Below, in pieces: positions 32,859 to 45,261 of a stretch of DNA of 64,000 nucleotides. The stretch is from Diphasiastrum complanatum. Lineage: Eukaryota > Streptophyta > Lycopodiopsida > Lycopodiales > Lycopodiaceae. A model generated the notes under the pieces. The model ran no database searches, had not been told where the DNA came from, and worked only from the letters and a program-made list of their open reading frames with translations. A program made the translations under genes and the position numbers. Location: assembly GCA_029204225.1 (NCBI GenBank), contig CM055093.1:31631777-31695776 (forward strand). Direction: 5' to 3'. How positions within the stretch are numbered: the first letter of the stretch is position 1; every line of letters begins with the position of its first letter.

Positions 32859-33995
32859 TCATGTCTCTTCGTCAGAGTGTTCGCGAACATTTTCGCTTTG
32901 TGTCTTTTCGTGATGTTCGCGAACATTTTCGCTTCGTGTCTTTTCGTCAAACTGAGGGCTGAAAGCTAACAAAGCTTTGGTAATAGAAACGTTTTGTTTC
33001 TTCAGCTCCCTCTCAAAGCGTGGTAGCTTGATGACTCCAAGACTGCTCCTCTGTTTCTTGAACAGACCTTTGTCTAAGGCCTTTGTGAAAATGTCAGCCA
33101 CCATCTCCTTTGTTCCAATGAAAATAGTCTGCAGCATCTTCTTCCCGATCAGATCTCTTATCAAGTGATACTTGATTGCGATGTGTTTCGTCCTTGAGTG
33201 AAACACGGGATCCTTTGTCAGATGTATTGTAGATGTATTGTCCATATGCAAAATCAGAGGCTCATTCCTTGTTTCGCCTAGTTCGTCAAGGAACTGTTTG
33301 AGCCAAATGATTTCATTAGCCATCTTTGCTGCTGCAACGTACTCTGCTTCATAGGATGACTGAGCCACAATGGTCTGCTTCTTGCTGACCCAGAGAATTG
33401 CTGCTCCTGACGCGATGGTGCATCTTCTTGAGACACTTTTGCAGTCGTCCTTGAGAGATGCCCAACTAGCATCACTATAGGAAAGCATCTGGAACCCTGC
33501 ATCACGGGAATAACACAAACCAAAATCCTTCGTTAATTGGAGGTATTGCAAAATTCGTTTCGCAATATTCCAATGAGTTGATCCTAGATTTATACATAAT
33601 TGGCTCATCCTAAACACGGCATAAGCAATGTCAGGACGTGTGTTATCTGCAAGGTACATCAATGATCCGATCAACTTCATGTATGGTGTAAGCTGCATCA
33701 ACTCTCTTTCTTCTTCAGTCTTCAAACAGTCTTCATTCGTCAGAACTGTTCCTGCAAGCATTGGAGTATTTGCTCCTTTGCAACTCAACATCCCAAAATC
33801 TTCTAGGATTTTTTGAGTATATCTGGACTGATGAAGGTACAACTTACCTCCCTTATAGTCCATGTCAATCTGTAAGCCAAGATAACATCTGGCTTCTCCC
33901 AGGTCTGCAATCTCGAAATGTTTCGAGATATCATACTTCACCTCAACAATAAGCTCCTCACTCTTGCACGGTATCAGAGTGTCGTCCACATACAC
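32859..33995 (-). pseudogene. Copia reverse transcriptase end plus RNase H (element A)
   Basis: 378-residue frame starting at the RT active site MYVDD (catalytic YVDD), then HFEIADLGEARCYLGLQI, the usual SLMYLADNTRPDIAYAVFRM, and RNase H motifs SYSDASWASLKDDCKS (first Asp region), SSYEAEYVAAAKMANEIIWL, HMDNTSTIHLTKDPVFHSRT and KHIAIKYHLIRDLI. The last about 45 residues (from ELKKQNVSITKALLAF) are translated LTR, so the pol stop lies inside the 3' LTR. An unbroken RNase H in an otherwise broken element. Confidence 0.9.
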
Positions 33996-34066
33996 AACTA
34001 CAATGATGATCTTCCCATCTGTAATTCTTACATAAACATTAGAATTAGCAACTAGTGGCTTGAATC

Positions 34067-36310
34067 CTAAATCCTGTATACCATTTGTCGCACTGGCTGC
34101 TTCAGACCGTAGATACTCCTATGCATTCTGCATGCATAAGTAGGAAGTGAGTTCGAAACGTAGCTTGGAGGTTGATCCATGTAGACTTTCTCATCTAGCT
34201 CGCCATTCAAGAACGATGTCTTTTCGTCCACGATGTGATTCTTGAGATCATAGACAGTTGCATATGCAAACAGTAAACGTAGGGACGAATGTTTCACAAC
34301 AAGAGAGAAGGTCTTAGCATAGTCAATACCATATCTCTGAGAAAACTCCTTCGCTACAAGTCTTGTCTTATATTTAGATATATCTCCATTCGGTCTGCAC
34401 TTCAGCTTGTATACCCACTTGTATTTTATAGTCTTTCGCTTATCTAGTAATGGCTGCAACATCCATACCTAATTCTTTCTCATGGATTCTATCTCCTCGT
34501 TCATGGCTTGGATCCATTTGTCATTCAATCGCTTCCTCGAATGTTTGTGGTTCTCCACTGAATCCACAAAACTCTTCTGATGTAGAAGCTGAGCTCCCTG
34601 GCACTTCGTTCTCTTGTCGATCTTCTAGGAGATCCTTCAGGAACTGCAATGCCTTTGTCTTTGTCTGGTCTTCTAGGTCCGCCGAACCATTTCAATTTAC
34701 AAGTATTGTAGCAGTCTGGCTTGCGAATCTTTTTTTGTCTGATTCATCACTCGAATGAGTCGCGACTCGAACATCTTCGTCTGAGTGTTCGTCCTCTACT
34801 CCCTCTGTCACAGTTGGTAGATCATAGTACTGTCTTCCAAGGACTTCATAACTGACAGGATCATCGTTGGCCATCGTTCTGCTCTCATCAAATTTGACAT
34901 CTCTAACTGTCTTCACTGTGTTTGTCTCTGGGCATATAGACTCTGTAGTATGACAAATGATTGTCATATCCTACAAGATATCCATGTTCTGCTTTCTCAT
35001 CAAGCTTCTTTCAAAGCTTACCAGGAACATGTGCATAAGCTACACAGCCGAAGATACGGATGTGAGTCAGATTGGGTTTTCTACCCCACCATAATTCATG
35101 TGGTGTCATGGAGGAACACCAGACTTTCCTATCATGTTCTGAATGTAAGCAGCTATAGCTATTACTTAAGCCCACAACACTCTTGGAGTCTTTGAAAAGG
35201 CCATCATGCACCTAGCAGCTTCCATTAGAGTCCTGTCCTTTCTTTCTGCAACACCGTTGTGTTACAGTGTGTAAGATGCAGTTCTTCTATGAATGATACC
35301 ACGACCATTGCAGAAGTTAGTGAATCGATTCGAGATGTATTCTCCACCTCGATATGTTCTAATCTGCTTCATTTATTACCAGTGCATCTTTCTGCCCAAT
35401 TCACATACTCTGTGAATTTGTCAAATGCTTCTAATTTATTGTGAATAAAGTAGACTCTAGCAAACTTACTGTAATCATCAATAAAGGTTATATAATACTT
35501 TGAGCCTCCTACCAAGATTACATTGAAAGGTCCACAGATGTCAGAATGTACAAGCTCCAGAATCTTTGTAGTTCTGTAGGAGTCTTTGACGAAAGGAGTA
35601 CGTGACATCTTATCCTTCAAACATGCATCACAGGTCATCGAACTGGTTGCATTTGAGATGCTCACCCCTATTATTGCTCCATGATGGCTTGCTTGATATA
35701 GTGCCATTGAATTCATATGGCATAGTCTCTTGTGCCATAGAGTATCTGACGAATCATCATGAGTCTGATGTACTTGATCTGGAGGTAGGCGTACCTTCAA
35801 GTGATACAGGTTGCCTTTTTTTCTTCCTTGAGTGATGAGCGTACTAGTACTTGCATCAACAACATTGCATGTTTCGTTTGAGAATGTCACACGCATCCCT
35901 GCATCAGCTATTCTTGCCACTGATAGCAAGTACTGCTGCAGCGCAGGCATGAGCAGAACATCTTCGAGTCGTCTGTCTCTATTGTTTGTGTTGAGCCATT
36001 GTGAGCCAATACCATGCACTTGATGCTTTGATCCATCTCCAAGAACGATAAATCTTGATGGATCTGCACTTCGTACGTCAGACATTATCCGTTTTGATGT
36101 AACGAAGTGCGAGGTAGCTCCTGTGATTCGATCTTTCTTCGCCCATCTTTGAGCTCTCTGGCTCCTCGACATAGGATGAACTATTGTTGTTCTCTTGTCT
36201 GCTTTGAGCTTATTTGTTTCTTGGGTTCTGGCGGCAGTCCATGGCTGCATGACCCTTCTTATGACAGTGGATACACTCAATTTTTGGATTAAGCCAACAC
36301 GAATCGACAT
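34067..36310 (-). pseudogene. Copia integrase and reverse transcriptase (element A), broken
   Basis: From high to low coordinates: a zinc-knuckle remnant (CIHCHKKGHAAMDC, out of frame near 36.26 kb); a protease remnant (SHFVTSKRIMSDVRSADPSR); GAG-pre-integrase (LWHKRLCHMNSMALYQAS); integrase start (LELVHSDICGPFNV, YYITFIDDYSKFARVYFI); then stop-interrupted integrase with TPHELWWGRKPNLTHIRIFG; and RT (KYKWVYKLKCRPNGDISKYK, FLNGELDEKVYMDQPP). Stops near 35.35 kb and 34.06 kb split it into at least four frames. Confidence 0.88.
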
Positions 36311-37110
36311 TATGTCCTTTGCATTTGTATCTCACGCATGTCTTCTTGTCTCCACTCTGCTGTTTTGACCTTCCTTTGTTCTTCCATTTGCCTTTGCTGG
36401 CTCCTTCTACTTGTTGATCTCAATCTTGCCTTCGATCTGGATTTCTCTTAGGCTTGAATTGCTTCTTCGATTTCTCCTTGTTGTTGTAGAGAGCTTCGTC
36501 AGATACATCCTTGTGATCAAGGTGCTCTCAAGCTTCGACTTCTTCTCGAATCTCGACAATAGCCTTTTCGAGTGTCATTGTAGGATCTTTTGCTAGCAGC
36601 ATTCTGGTTGTCTAGAAGGACCTTGGTAAGGCTCTCAACAGATATGTAAGCTGCTTCTCTGTTGACACTGCATTTTCTGCTCCAAAATTGTGTATGAAAG
36701 GAATAGATCCTTCATCTTCCTAATAAAGGAAGTGAGGTCTTTGCCATCCCACTATAGGTTTGTCAGCTGATCTTTGAACAACATGATCTGACTACGTGAT
36801 TTCGTCTAAAATCTTGTGAGTAATGTATCCCACATCTCCTTTGCTTTAGAGATTGTAGCCAGGTCAAGGGTTAGACTATCCTCGATGGATGAAGATAACC
36901 CGGCTACCGCCTTGTCATTCTTCTCCCTCTATTCGTGTAGCTCCTTGTCTGTCGTTGTAGGCATCTCCTTGGTGCCATCTACCCAGGAGAAATAATCATT
37001 CTCCCTTTAGTATCAGCGAGGTCTTAACCTTCCATGCTAGGAAGTTAGATCCTGATGAATTGAGGATTGTACAGATCTTGGATTGTATGCTGCTTATCGA
37101 AGCCATTGTT
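36311..37110 (-). pseudogene. Copia gag (element A), broken
   Basis: The minus strand shows a gag start near 37.1 kb (NNTIHNNGFDKQHTIQDLYN), followed by stop-ridden gag matching the better-kept copy in element B (MWDTLLTRF, ALPRPF, TLEKAIVEIREEVEA counterparts). Confidence 0.75.
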
Positions 37111-37454
37111 GTGAATCGTGTTGTTCATGGTTCTTTGTTTGAATGCTTAGCCTCCTGGATCTAATAGCTTTCTGGCTATGTCAAACTATGATAGGTGTGC
37201 TCTGATACCACTGATGCGAAGAATAACGTGAAACGCGAATTGCAAATATCAATTAGACTCTGAAACGAAACGAAACGAAACGAAACTGGACAAAACGAAG
37301 AGAAATGAGACGAAATTTGAACGAGTTCTGATATTGACATTGCTGAAGCGAAATCAAATTAATTGCGAACGAAGAACAATTTGGATGGATTTCAAATATG
37401 ATTGCTGGTCACTGCTGGCTATATCATTCCTACAATCCTCCAGAATGTAGACAC

Positions 37455-38640
37455 TGGAGAAACAAAATGTTTCTATGACCAAAGCTTTGCTAGCTTTCAG
37501 CCCTCTGCGTGACGAAAATGTTCGCGAATGAGAAAGTCAAAAGACACGAAGCAAAAATATTCACGAACACCCTAATGAAAAGACACGAACACGAAAAATT
37601 TGCGAAAGAGAATTTTTCGCGGTACAGCAGGAGAAAGTCAAACGAAGATAAAGTCAAACGACTCGAAGCGACACGAAAATCGTCGCGACACCTTTTTCTA
37701 CCCTCATGCTCCAAAAAGGACCAGCAAGATCATGCAAGTACCCAGAAGTACAGATATCTGATTTGATAGCATGACATCAGCAGATACACTCTAGGTCGTG
37801 GCTAATCTGCCACTCTTGTAATTCATGATTAGCTGTAGATGTTTAATCACTCTAATCTAGAAGTTACACGAGGCAACTATAGACTTTCTGGATAATACTT
37901 GATACATACACATGAAGTCTAATGCTAGTAAGCAAGAAGATGAAAACACAGAATACGAGTCCGCCTGCGTGCGAGACAATTCTGCATAGTATCTATAGAT
38001 CCACAGGTCCGCTAGTAAGCGAGACACGAATTCGTGAGAGAACTGTATTTCTCTCACGCCAACGCACTGCGTGGATCTGCATGCAGTGCTTGAATAATCA
38101 AAAAACTCAATAGATGATTTTTGTAGCTGTTGCGCACATATCATTCTTATCTTGTCTGATCTTGAATGTAAATTAGTCTGCTGCTATTCACGTGTCTAAT
38201 TCACTTGTTCATTTAATTCCGCACCCTGGTTTGAATTTTGTTGAATGCTACATTAATCTATTAACGTAGTACAACAGTGTCTCTCTACATTCTGGAGGAC
38301 TGTAGGAATGATACAGCTGGCAGTGACTAGCAATCATATCTGAAATCCATTCGAATCGTCTCGTTGTGTTTTTTGCGTTCGTGATTCGCATCAGTGGTAT
38401 CAGAGCCTGCCCTATCATAGTCTGATGTAGCCAAAAGACTATCAGATCTAGGAGGCCAAGCATTCAAACAAACGACCATCAACAAGAGAATACACTTCAG
38501 AAGCAATGGCTTAATCAGCAGCATACAGAGCAAGATCTGTACAGTTCTTGATTCTTCAGGATCTAACTTTCTAGCCTGGAAAGTTAAGACATCATTGATA
38601 CTCAAGGGTGAAGGTTTATTCCCCTGGGTGGATGGCACAC
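37455..38640 (+). mobile_element. Copia element C: full 5' LTR, PBS and gag start only
   Basis: Plus-strand LTR 37455-38393 (939 bp, TG...CA), then a primer-binding site TGGTATCAGAGCC at 38395, then the first about 80 codons of gag (SVQFLILQDLTFLAWKVKTS, LILKGEGLFPWVDGT) up to 38640. There similarity stops. It starts within the 5' LTR of element A, so it inserted into A or recombined with it. The rest of the element is missing. Confidence 0.85.
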
Positions 38641-40030
38641 TCATTTATATTTTTGATTTCACTCTTGTTTGCTACTATTTTATAGAGATATCAAAGGTGG
38701 AAGTATGGAAGAATTGATTTATTATCATTTTATGTACTTCTTCATGTTGTATTTTCATCTTGATATGTAAAGTTGATCTAAGATATAGTGAAGCATCCAA
38801 TATGGACACTATTCTCTATATCAATTATGAAATCTTTCCATTTTATATTTGTAGATGCTTAGAAGTAAGATACATTCTTAAGAAGTTAATTTTAAATCAG
38901 ATCAAAGTTATAATGTGAAAATAACAAGTATAGTTGAAGAGAGATTATGAAAATTTGTTAACTAGTTACTTGGTTATTTTAGGCTTTTTAGAGGCCAATC
39001 TTGTAAGTAGAATTCACATGGTTTTCTCACAGGTGTGAAATTAGAATACTTGACTAATTTTAGTTCATTCCAAATTCATTTGGCCTCTTGTACATACAAA
39101 TAATTCATGTTTAGATTTAACTCTATTTTATTTTGGTAAGTGATTTTGATCAAACTAATGAGCTAGTGTACAAGTTGCCTAACATAAAAGGAAGTGATTG
39201 TAAATGCAACTATATTTGGTCCTAAATCTACATTAAGGTAGTTGGGTATCTTTGACCTAGCCTCTACAATCTATCTCATCCTTGATGTTCTTGAGTTTAC
39301 CCTTCCTTCTTCTTGATAGTTGGGCCTCTTTGGACCTAACCCCTCCAACCTATTCAAACATTTGTCATGAAACCTTTCCTCTCCCCTCCAAATGAAATTG
39401 AAATGTCTTGAGAATATTTGGTTGCAAGACTCAAAACCATCACTAAATTCCTTTTGCCGCCAGCCATAGGATCTTATTTTATAGCCTCATTTTGCATGCC
39501 ATTATTTTGAGAACCAATGTCTATACCTAGAGAACCAACATTTCATTTTTTTTTCCACCAAGATGTCGAGACTCCTATGCATATGTTTCACAAGTGTTAT
39601 CTTTCATCTTGGTTTGGAGGTTTTACAAACTTTAAAAGATCTTTTACCATGGAAACATTTCTCATAGGGGATAACCCTCTTTTTGAAGGTCAGTAATGAC
39701 CCCTTTTGATTGCTTTGGAATATCTTTCTACTTTGGGTTCTTTGAAACACATGAGACTAGAAAATTTTGACAAGCGTCAATACAATAAATTTTGTTTTTG
39801 GCAATACTATGTATGCATATTCTTTGTACGTAATGGATACTTTGTGACTATTCTGCCCATTTTTTGAACACATTAAAAAGTATAATATACATGTACTTTT
39901 TCAAACTGAGGTCATGCCTTTTCCAGCCTGCACGTCCATACGACTGCCATGTAGCGTGTCCAAACTAGTCAGTTGAAGTCAAAATGCTTATTATGCTTCA
40001 TAATGTACATGTGAAAAAATTTAAAGTATT
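38641..40030. other. Unassigned sequence between Copia pieces
   Basis: AT-rich, no coding domains. It separates the gag stub of element C from a solitary TIR-like end and the next LTR. Confidence 0.4.
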
Positions 40031-40075
40031 ATTAGAGGAGTTCTAAATCCAAAAAGACCCTTTGTAAAGATATTT
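40031..40075 (+). repeat. Solitary end of the 14-26 kb TIR family
   Basis: ATTAGAGGAGTTCTAAATCC continuing AAAAAGACCCTTTGTAAAGA differs from the right TIR and its subterminal bases at only two positions over about 43 bp. No inverted partner was found nearby. An LTR begins 42 bp downstream, so the element may have been cut by later insertion. Confidence 0.8.
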
Positions 40076-40116
40076 TTTATATTTTTTCTCAAATTTTGCT
40101 TACACATGGACCAATC

Positions 40117-40921
40117 TGAAGAAACAAAACGTTTCTATTACCAAAGCTTTGTTAGCTTTTAGCCCTCAGTCTGCCAAAAAGACACGAAGCAAAAATGTTA
40201 GCGAACATCATGAAAAGACACGAAGCAAAAATGTTCGCGAACACCCTGACGAAGAGACATGAACGCGAGAAGTTCGCGTTATTTGTGATACAGCAGGAGA
40301 AAGTCAGACGACGCGAAAGTCAAACGGCTCGAAGCGATATGAAAATCTTCGCGACAATTTTCGACCTTCACGCTCCACAGGATCAGGAAGATCATGCAAG
40401 TACCATGAAGTACAAAATCTTGATCTGATATGATGACGTCAGTGGAAGAACGTTAGGACGTGCCTAACCCATTTCTCTTTTAATCCATGATTAGTTATAG
40501 ATTGTTTAGTCTATCTAATCTGGCGTACTACTCTGAATATATAAGATACATACAATAGCAGATAGACAATGTACAGAACACAAAATAGAAGTCCGCCTGC
40601 GAGCGAGACAAGTTTTGTGAGCAGGATCCACAGAGATCCAAGAAGTCCGCTAGTAAGCGAGACATTACTTTGGGAGAACATCGCTTCTCTCATGCCAACG
40701 CACTATGTGGGTCTGTCATACACTGGCTCGAAAAGCAAGAGGATCAATAGATGATACTGTAGCTATTACGCACATATCACTCTTAGTTTTTTCTGACCTT
40801 GAATGAATTATTGTCTGCTATCGCTTGTGTATCTTACTCACTTGTTTTATATATTCTGCTTATTGGTTTAGTTTTTGTTGAATGTTGTATTAATCTAAAA
40901 CGTAGGTCAGCAGTGTCTGTC
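40117..40921 (+). repeat. Truncated Copia LTR, plus orientation
   Basis: Starts TGAAGAAACAAAACG and matches the 939-bp LTR of element C to about LTR position 820. It is then cut exactly where the minus-strand LTR of element B begins (TGATGCGAAT at 40922). Confidence 0.85.
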
Positions 40922-41700
40922 TGATGCGAATCGCAATGCGAAAAACACAACGAGATAGGATGGATTTTAGATATGATTGTTGGGCACTACCACCTGTATC
41001 ATTCCTATAGTCCTCCAGAATGTAGACAGACATTACTGTACTACTTTAACAGATTAATGTAGCATTCAACAAAATTCAAACCAAGGTGCGGAATTAAATG
41101 AACAAGTGAATCAGACGCACGAATAGCAGCAGACTAATTTACATTCAAGATCAGACAAGATAAGAATGATATGTGTGCAACGGCTACAAAAATCATCTAT
41201 TGATTCTTCTGATTCTTCAAGCACTGCTTGTAGATCCACGTAGTGCGTTGGCGTGAGAGAAATACAGTTCTCTCACGAATTCGTGTCTCGCTTACTATCG
41301 GACTTGTGGATCTACAAATCCTATGCAGAATTGTCTCGCACGTAGGCGGACTCGTATTTTGTGTTTTTGTCTTCTTGCTTACTAGCATTAGACTTCATGT
41401 GTATGTATCAAGTATCATCCAAATTGTATATAGTCGCCTCGTATAACTTCTAGATTAGAGTGATTAAATATCTACAACTAATCACGAATTACAAGAGTGA
41501 CATATTAGCCACGATCTACGTCATGCTATCAGATCAGTTATTTGTACTTCTAGGTACTTGCATGATCTTGCTGGTCCTTTGTGGAGCGTGAGGCCAGAAA
41601 AAGGTGTCGCGATGATTTTCGTGTTGCTTCGAGTCATTTGACTTTCTCTTCGTCTGACTTTCTCCTATTGTACCGCGAAAATTTCTCTTTTGCGAATTTT

Positions 41701-43753
41701 TTATGTTCGTGTCTTTTCATCAGGGTATTCACGAACATTTTTGCTTTGTGTCTTTTGACTTTCACATTCGCAAACATTTTCGTCACGCAAAGGGCTGAAA
41801 GCTAGCAAAGCTTTGGTCATAGAAACGTTTTGTTTCTTGAGCTCCTTCTCAAAGCATGATAGCTTGATGACTCCAAGACTGCTCCTTTGTCTCTCAAAAA
41901 GTCCTTTGTCTAGGGCTTTTGTGAAGATGTCAACAACCATGTCTTTCGTTTCGATGAAGGTGGTCTGCAACATCTTCTTCTCAATCAGATCCCTGATCAA
42001 GTGGTACTTGATCGTGATGTGTTTTGTTCTTGAGTGGAACACAAGATCTTTCGTTAGATGTATTGCAGATGTATTATCCATCTGCAAAACCGGAGGCTCA
42101 TTCCTTGTTTCGTCCAATTCGTCCAGGAACTATCTAAGCCAAATTATTTCATTGGCCATCTTTGCTGATGCAACGTACTCTGCTTCGTAGGATGATTGAG
42201 CCACAATGGTATGCTGCTCCTGACGCAATGGTGCATCCTCCTGAGACGCTTTTACAATCGTCTTTGAGGGATGCCTAGCTAGCATCACTATAGGACAGCA
42301 TCTTGAACCCTGCATCACGACAATGACACAAGCCATAATCTCTCGTTAATTGATGATATTGCAAGATTCGTTTTGCAATCTTCCAGTGTGTTGAGTCTGG
42401 ATTCGTGCAAAATTGGCTCATTCTGAAAACTGCATAAGCAATGTCAAGACATGTGTTGTCGGCGAGGTACATCAACGAACCTATCAGCTTTCTGTAAGGT
42501 GTGAGCTGCATTTGTTCTCTCTCTTCTTCAGTCCTCGAACAATCATCGTTCGTCAACACCATTCCTGCGAGCATTGGAGTGTTCGCTCCTTTGCAATTCA
42601 GCATCCCAAAATCCTCTAGGATTTTCTGGTTGTATCTGGATTGATGAAGGTACAACTTACCTCCCTCATAGTCCTTGTCAATTTGCAAGTCAAGGTAACA
42701 CCTGGCTTCTCCCAGATCCATGATCTCGAAATGTTTCGAGATGTCTTCCTTCACTTCAGCAATCAGCTTCTCACTCTTGTAGAGTATCAGAGCGTCATCC
42801 ACATATACAGCCACAATAATGATCTGCCCATCTGTAACTCTGACATACACATTGGAATCAGCCATCAGTGGCTTGAATCCTAATGATTTTAGGGCTTGGT
42901 CCTTCTTTTTGTACCATTGTCGAGCTGACTGTTTCAGACCGTAGATACTCCTATTCTGCATGCATAATCAGGAAGTGAATTCGAGACATATCTTGGGGAT
43001 TGATCCATATAGACCTCTTCGTCTAGCTCGCCATGCAAGAAGGCTGTCTTCTCATCCACAATGTGGATCCTAAGGTCATAAGCGACTGCATAAGCAAATA
43101 ACAAACGTAGGGACGAATGTTTGACGACAGGAGAGAAGGTTTCAGAGTAGTCAAAGCCAACATGATCATCATTGGACATTGTCCTGCTCTCATTAAATCT
43201 GACATCTCTCACTATCTTCACAGTGTTCGTGTCTGGCATGTGGACTCTGTAGTATGACGAATTGTTGTCATAACCTACCAGAAATCCCTGTTCAGCTTTC
43301 TCATCAAGTTTCTTTCGAAGCTTATCAAAAATATGTGCGTAAGCTGCACAGCCAAAGATTCTGATGTGAGACAGGTTGGGCTTTCTACCCCACCATAATT
43401 CGTGTGGTGTCATGTGAGGGGACACCAAACTTCTCTGTCTTGTTCTAGATGTATGCAGCTGTAGCTACTGCTTCAGCCCACATTACTCTTGGAGCTTTCG
43501 AGTAGGCTATCATACATCTGGCAGCTTCCATCAGGGTCCTATTCTTCATCTCTGCAACACCGTTGTGCTGCGGTGTGTAGGCTGTAGTCCTTCTGTGAAT
43601 GATGCCATGATCATTGCAGAAGTCAGTGAAGCGATTCGAGATGTATTTGCCACCTCGATCTGTCCTGATCTGCTTCACCTTGTTGCCCGTGCATCTCTCA
43701 GCCCAATTCACATACTCTATGAATTTATCAAGTGTTGGACTGAGCCAACACAT
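41701..43753 (-). pseudogene. Copia integrase end, RT and RNase H (element B), broken
   Basis: Blocks in order: integrase (TDRGGKYISNRF, HRRTTAYTPQHNGVAEMKNR), TPHELWWGRKPNLSHIRIFG, a deletion taking out the RT start, then FLHGELDEEVYMDQSP, SIYGLKQSARQWYKKKDQAL, AVYVDDALILYKSEKL (RT active site YVDD kept), SLMYLADNTCLDIAYAVFRM, a short deletion in RNase H at about 42.2 kb, and DNTSAIHLTKDLVFHSRTKH. Frames break at 43.44, 42.95, 42.27 and 42.12 kb. The final frame runs into the LTR as in element A. Confidence 0.88.
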
Positions 43754-43810
43754 ATCAAGTTTGTGCCCATCTCGTCTTCATCTCACGCAAGTCTTCCTTT
43801 CTCCACCTTG

Positions 43811-44479
43811 CTATTTCGACCTCCCTTTGCTCTTCCAGTTGCCTTTGCTGGTCCCCTTTGCTTGTTGATCATGCTCATGCCTTTGGTTCGACTCCCTCAT
43901 AGGCTTGAATTGTTTCTTGGATTTTTTTTTGTTGTCATAAAGGGCTTGGTCAGAACCATCCTTGTGATCAAGGTGTTCTCTAGCCTCGACTTCCTCTCGA
44001 ATCTCGACAATTGCCTTTTCGAGGGTCATTGTAGGATCTTTCGTGAGCAGGGTCCTCGTTGTTTGGAAAGGTCTGGGTAAGGCTCTCAACAGGTAAGTGA
44101 GTTGCTTCTCAGCTGACACTACGTTCTCTGCTTTAGAGTTATGTAGTGACAGAAATAGATCATTTATCTTTCTTACAAAAGAAGTGAGATCTTTGTCGTC
44201 CCACTGCAGGTTCGTCAGCTGATCTTCCAGCATCATTATTTGACTTCTTGATTTCGTTTGAAATCTCGTGAGCAGTGTATCCCACATTTCTTTAGCTTTG
44301 GAGAGTGTAGCTAAGTCAAATGTGAGACTATCTTCGATGAATGAAGATAGCAAGGCTACTGCCTTGTCATTTTTCTCCCTCCACTCACGTAGCTCTTTGC
44401 CTGATGTCGTAGACATCTCTTGCTTGCTTCCTCCAATATATTGCACTTGATTTGAGATGATTGCAACATGAAATGCCAT
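43811..44479 (-). pseudogene. Copia gag (element B), best-preserved copy of the family
   Basis: About 205 residues from MSTTSGKELREWREKND: AVALLSSFIEDSLTFDLATL, SKAKEMWDTLLTRFQTKSRS, QLTYLLRALPRPFQTTRTLL and TLEKAIVEIREEVEAREH, then a basic tail. These are normal UBN2-type gag motifs. The first about 18 residues of the open frame (MAFHVAIISNQVQYIG) do not match the gag start of elements A and C, so the frame is a chimera at a truncation point. Confidence 0.85.
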
Positions 44480-44599
44480 GAATAAGCCTCCATTGCCATC
44501 TTGCCATAAGAGTTCTTCAAATATTTCAAATATATGAGTGAATACATGCCAAAATGATTATTTATCTGCTCCATCTCCATCAAGAAATCTAGCAAAGAA

Positions 44600-45261
44600 T
44601 ACTAATCCATCTTTAATATCCAAATGATGCAAAACAATCAACCTGGTTTCACTAAAACTTGGCAATTTTCACAAATTGACATGGCATTACTCAAACATGA
44701 GATAAGTAAGGTAGAATAGAGAAACACTTTCTTGATGTCCCTTTGAAATTACTTAAGTCTTCAATAACCTGTAAAATCATATCATTGGTGCCTTGGATAT
44801 TGGATTTCATCTTGATGTCTTTTTCTAGCTCCAAATTGCTAATTCGACTTGGTGTTGATGAAGCACAATACAATCAATTTCTTGACCTTCCTCAAGAACA
44901 TCATGACCCTTAAAACATACTTCCGGATTCAAGATTGTCATCTACTGGATAAATACATTTCTCCTTTTGCATTGCATCCTCTACACAAAAAAATTCATCA
45001 ATAGATTTCCTTTGCCTTGTTGACCTTCTTGGATTTTGACTTGAAGAAGCATCTCCAACACCATCACCATCCAAAGATCCATCACCACCATCAAAAATGT
45101 TTAACATCAAGCTTTGGCACATTTTCTTTATCAATTATCACATGCAGACTACTTATGATCAACTTTTCTTGTTAAAGGAATGCATACTTTGAGAGCTTGA
45201 ATAACTTCACTATAGCCAACAAAAATGTCCTTCTTAGAGAAATATTCTTCTTTAGTCCTAT
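44600..45261 (-). mobile_element. Copia relic E, integrase C-terminal end
   Basis: The minus strand has EEYFSKKDIFVGYS, an integrase C-terminal motif, at about 45.24 kb. Further along are SSSQNPRRSTRQRKSIDEFF and a variable linker, as found between integrase and RT. Similarity breaks at 45262 where a lone LTR of another family begins. The pre-integrase and integrase start of what may be the same element is at 49.2-50.0 kb. Confidence 0.65.

Larger units (their letters stand above)
32826..37454 (-). mobile_element. Copia element A, degraded, truncated at both LTRs
   Basis: The minus-strand internal region 33005-37211 holds all Copia domains in order. Its 3' LTR is cut to about 180 bp (32826-33004). 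Its 5' LTR is cut to the last 243 bp (37212-37454), where plus-strand element C begins. The primer-binding site (minus TGGTATCAGAGC) is at 37199-37210. The pol region is broken by several stops and frameshifts, so it is inactive. It belongs to the same family as elements B and C (LTR about 0.92-0.94 kb, TGRAGAAACAAAACG...GCATCA). Confidence 0.92.
40922..44479 (-). mobile_element. Copia element B, internally deleted, 5'-truncated
   Basis: Minus strand. The 3' LTR is complete at 40922-41840 (919 bp). The interior carries RNase H, RT, part of integrase and gag. There is no 5' LTR: gag similarity to element A ends near 44.42 kb and unrelated sequence follows. A deletion joins the first zinc-knuckle region directly to late integrase near 43.75 kb, removing protease and the integrase N-terminus. 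Same family as A and C. Confidence 0.9.
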
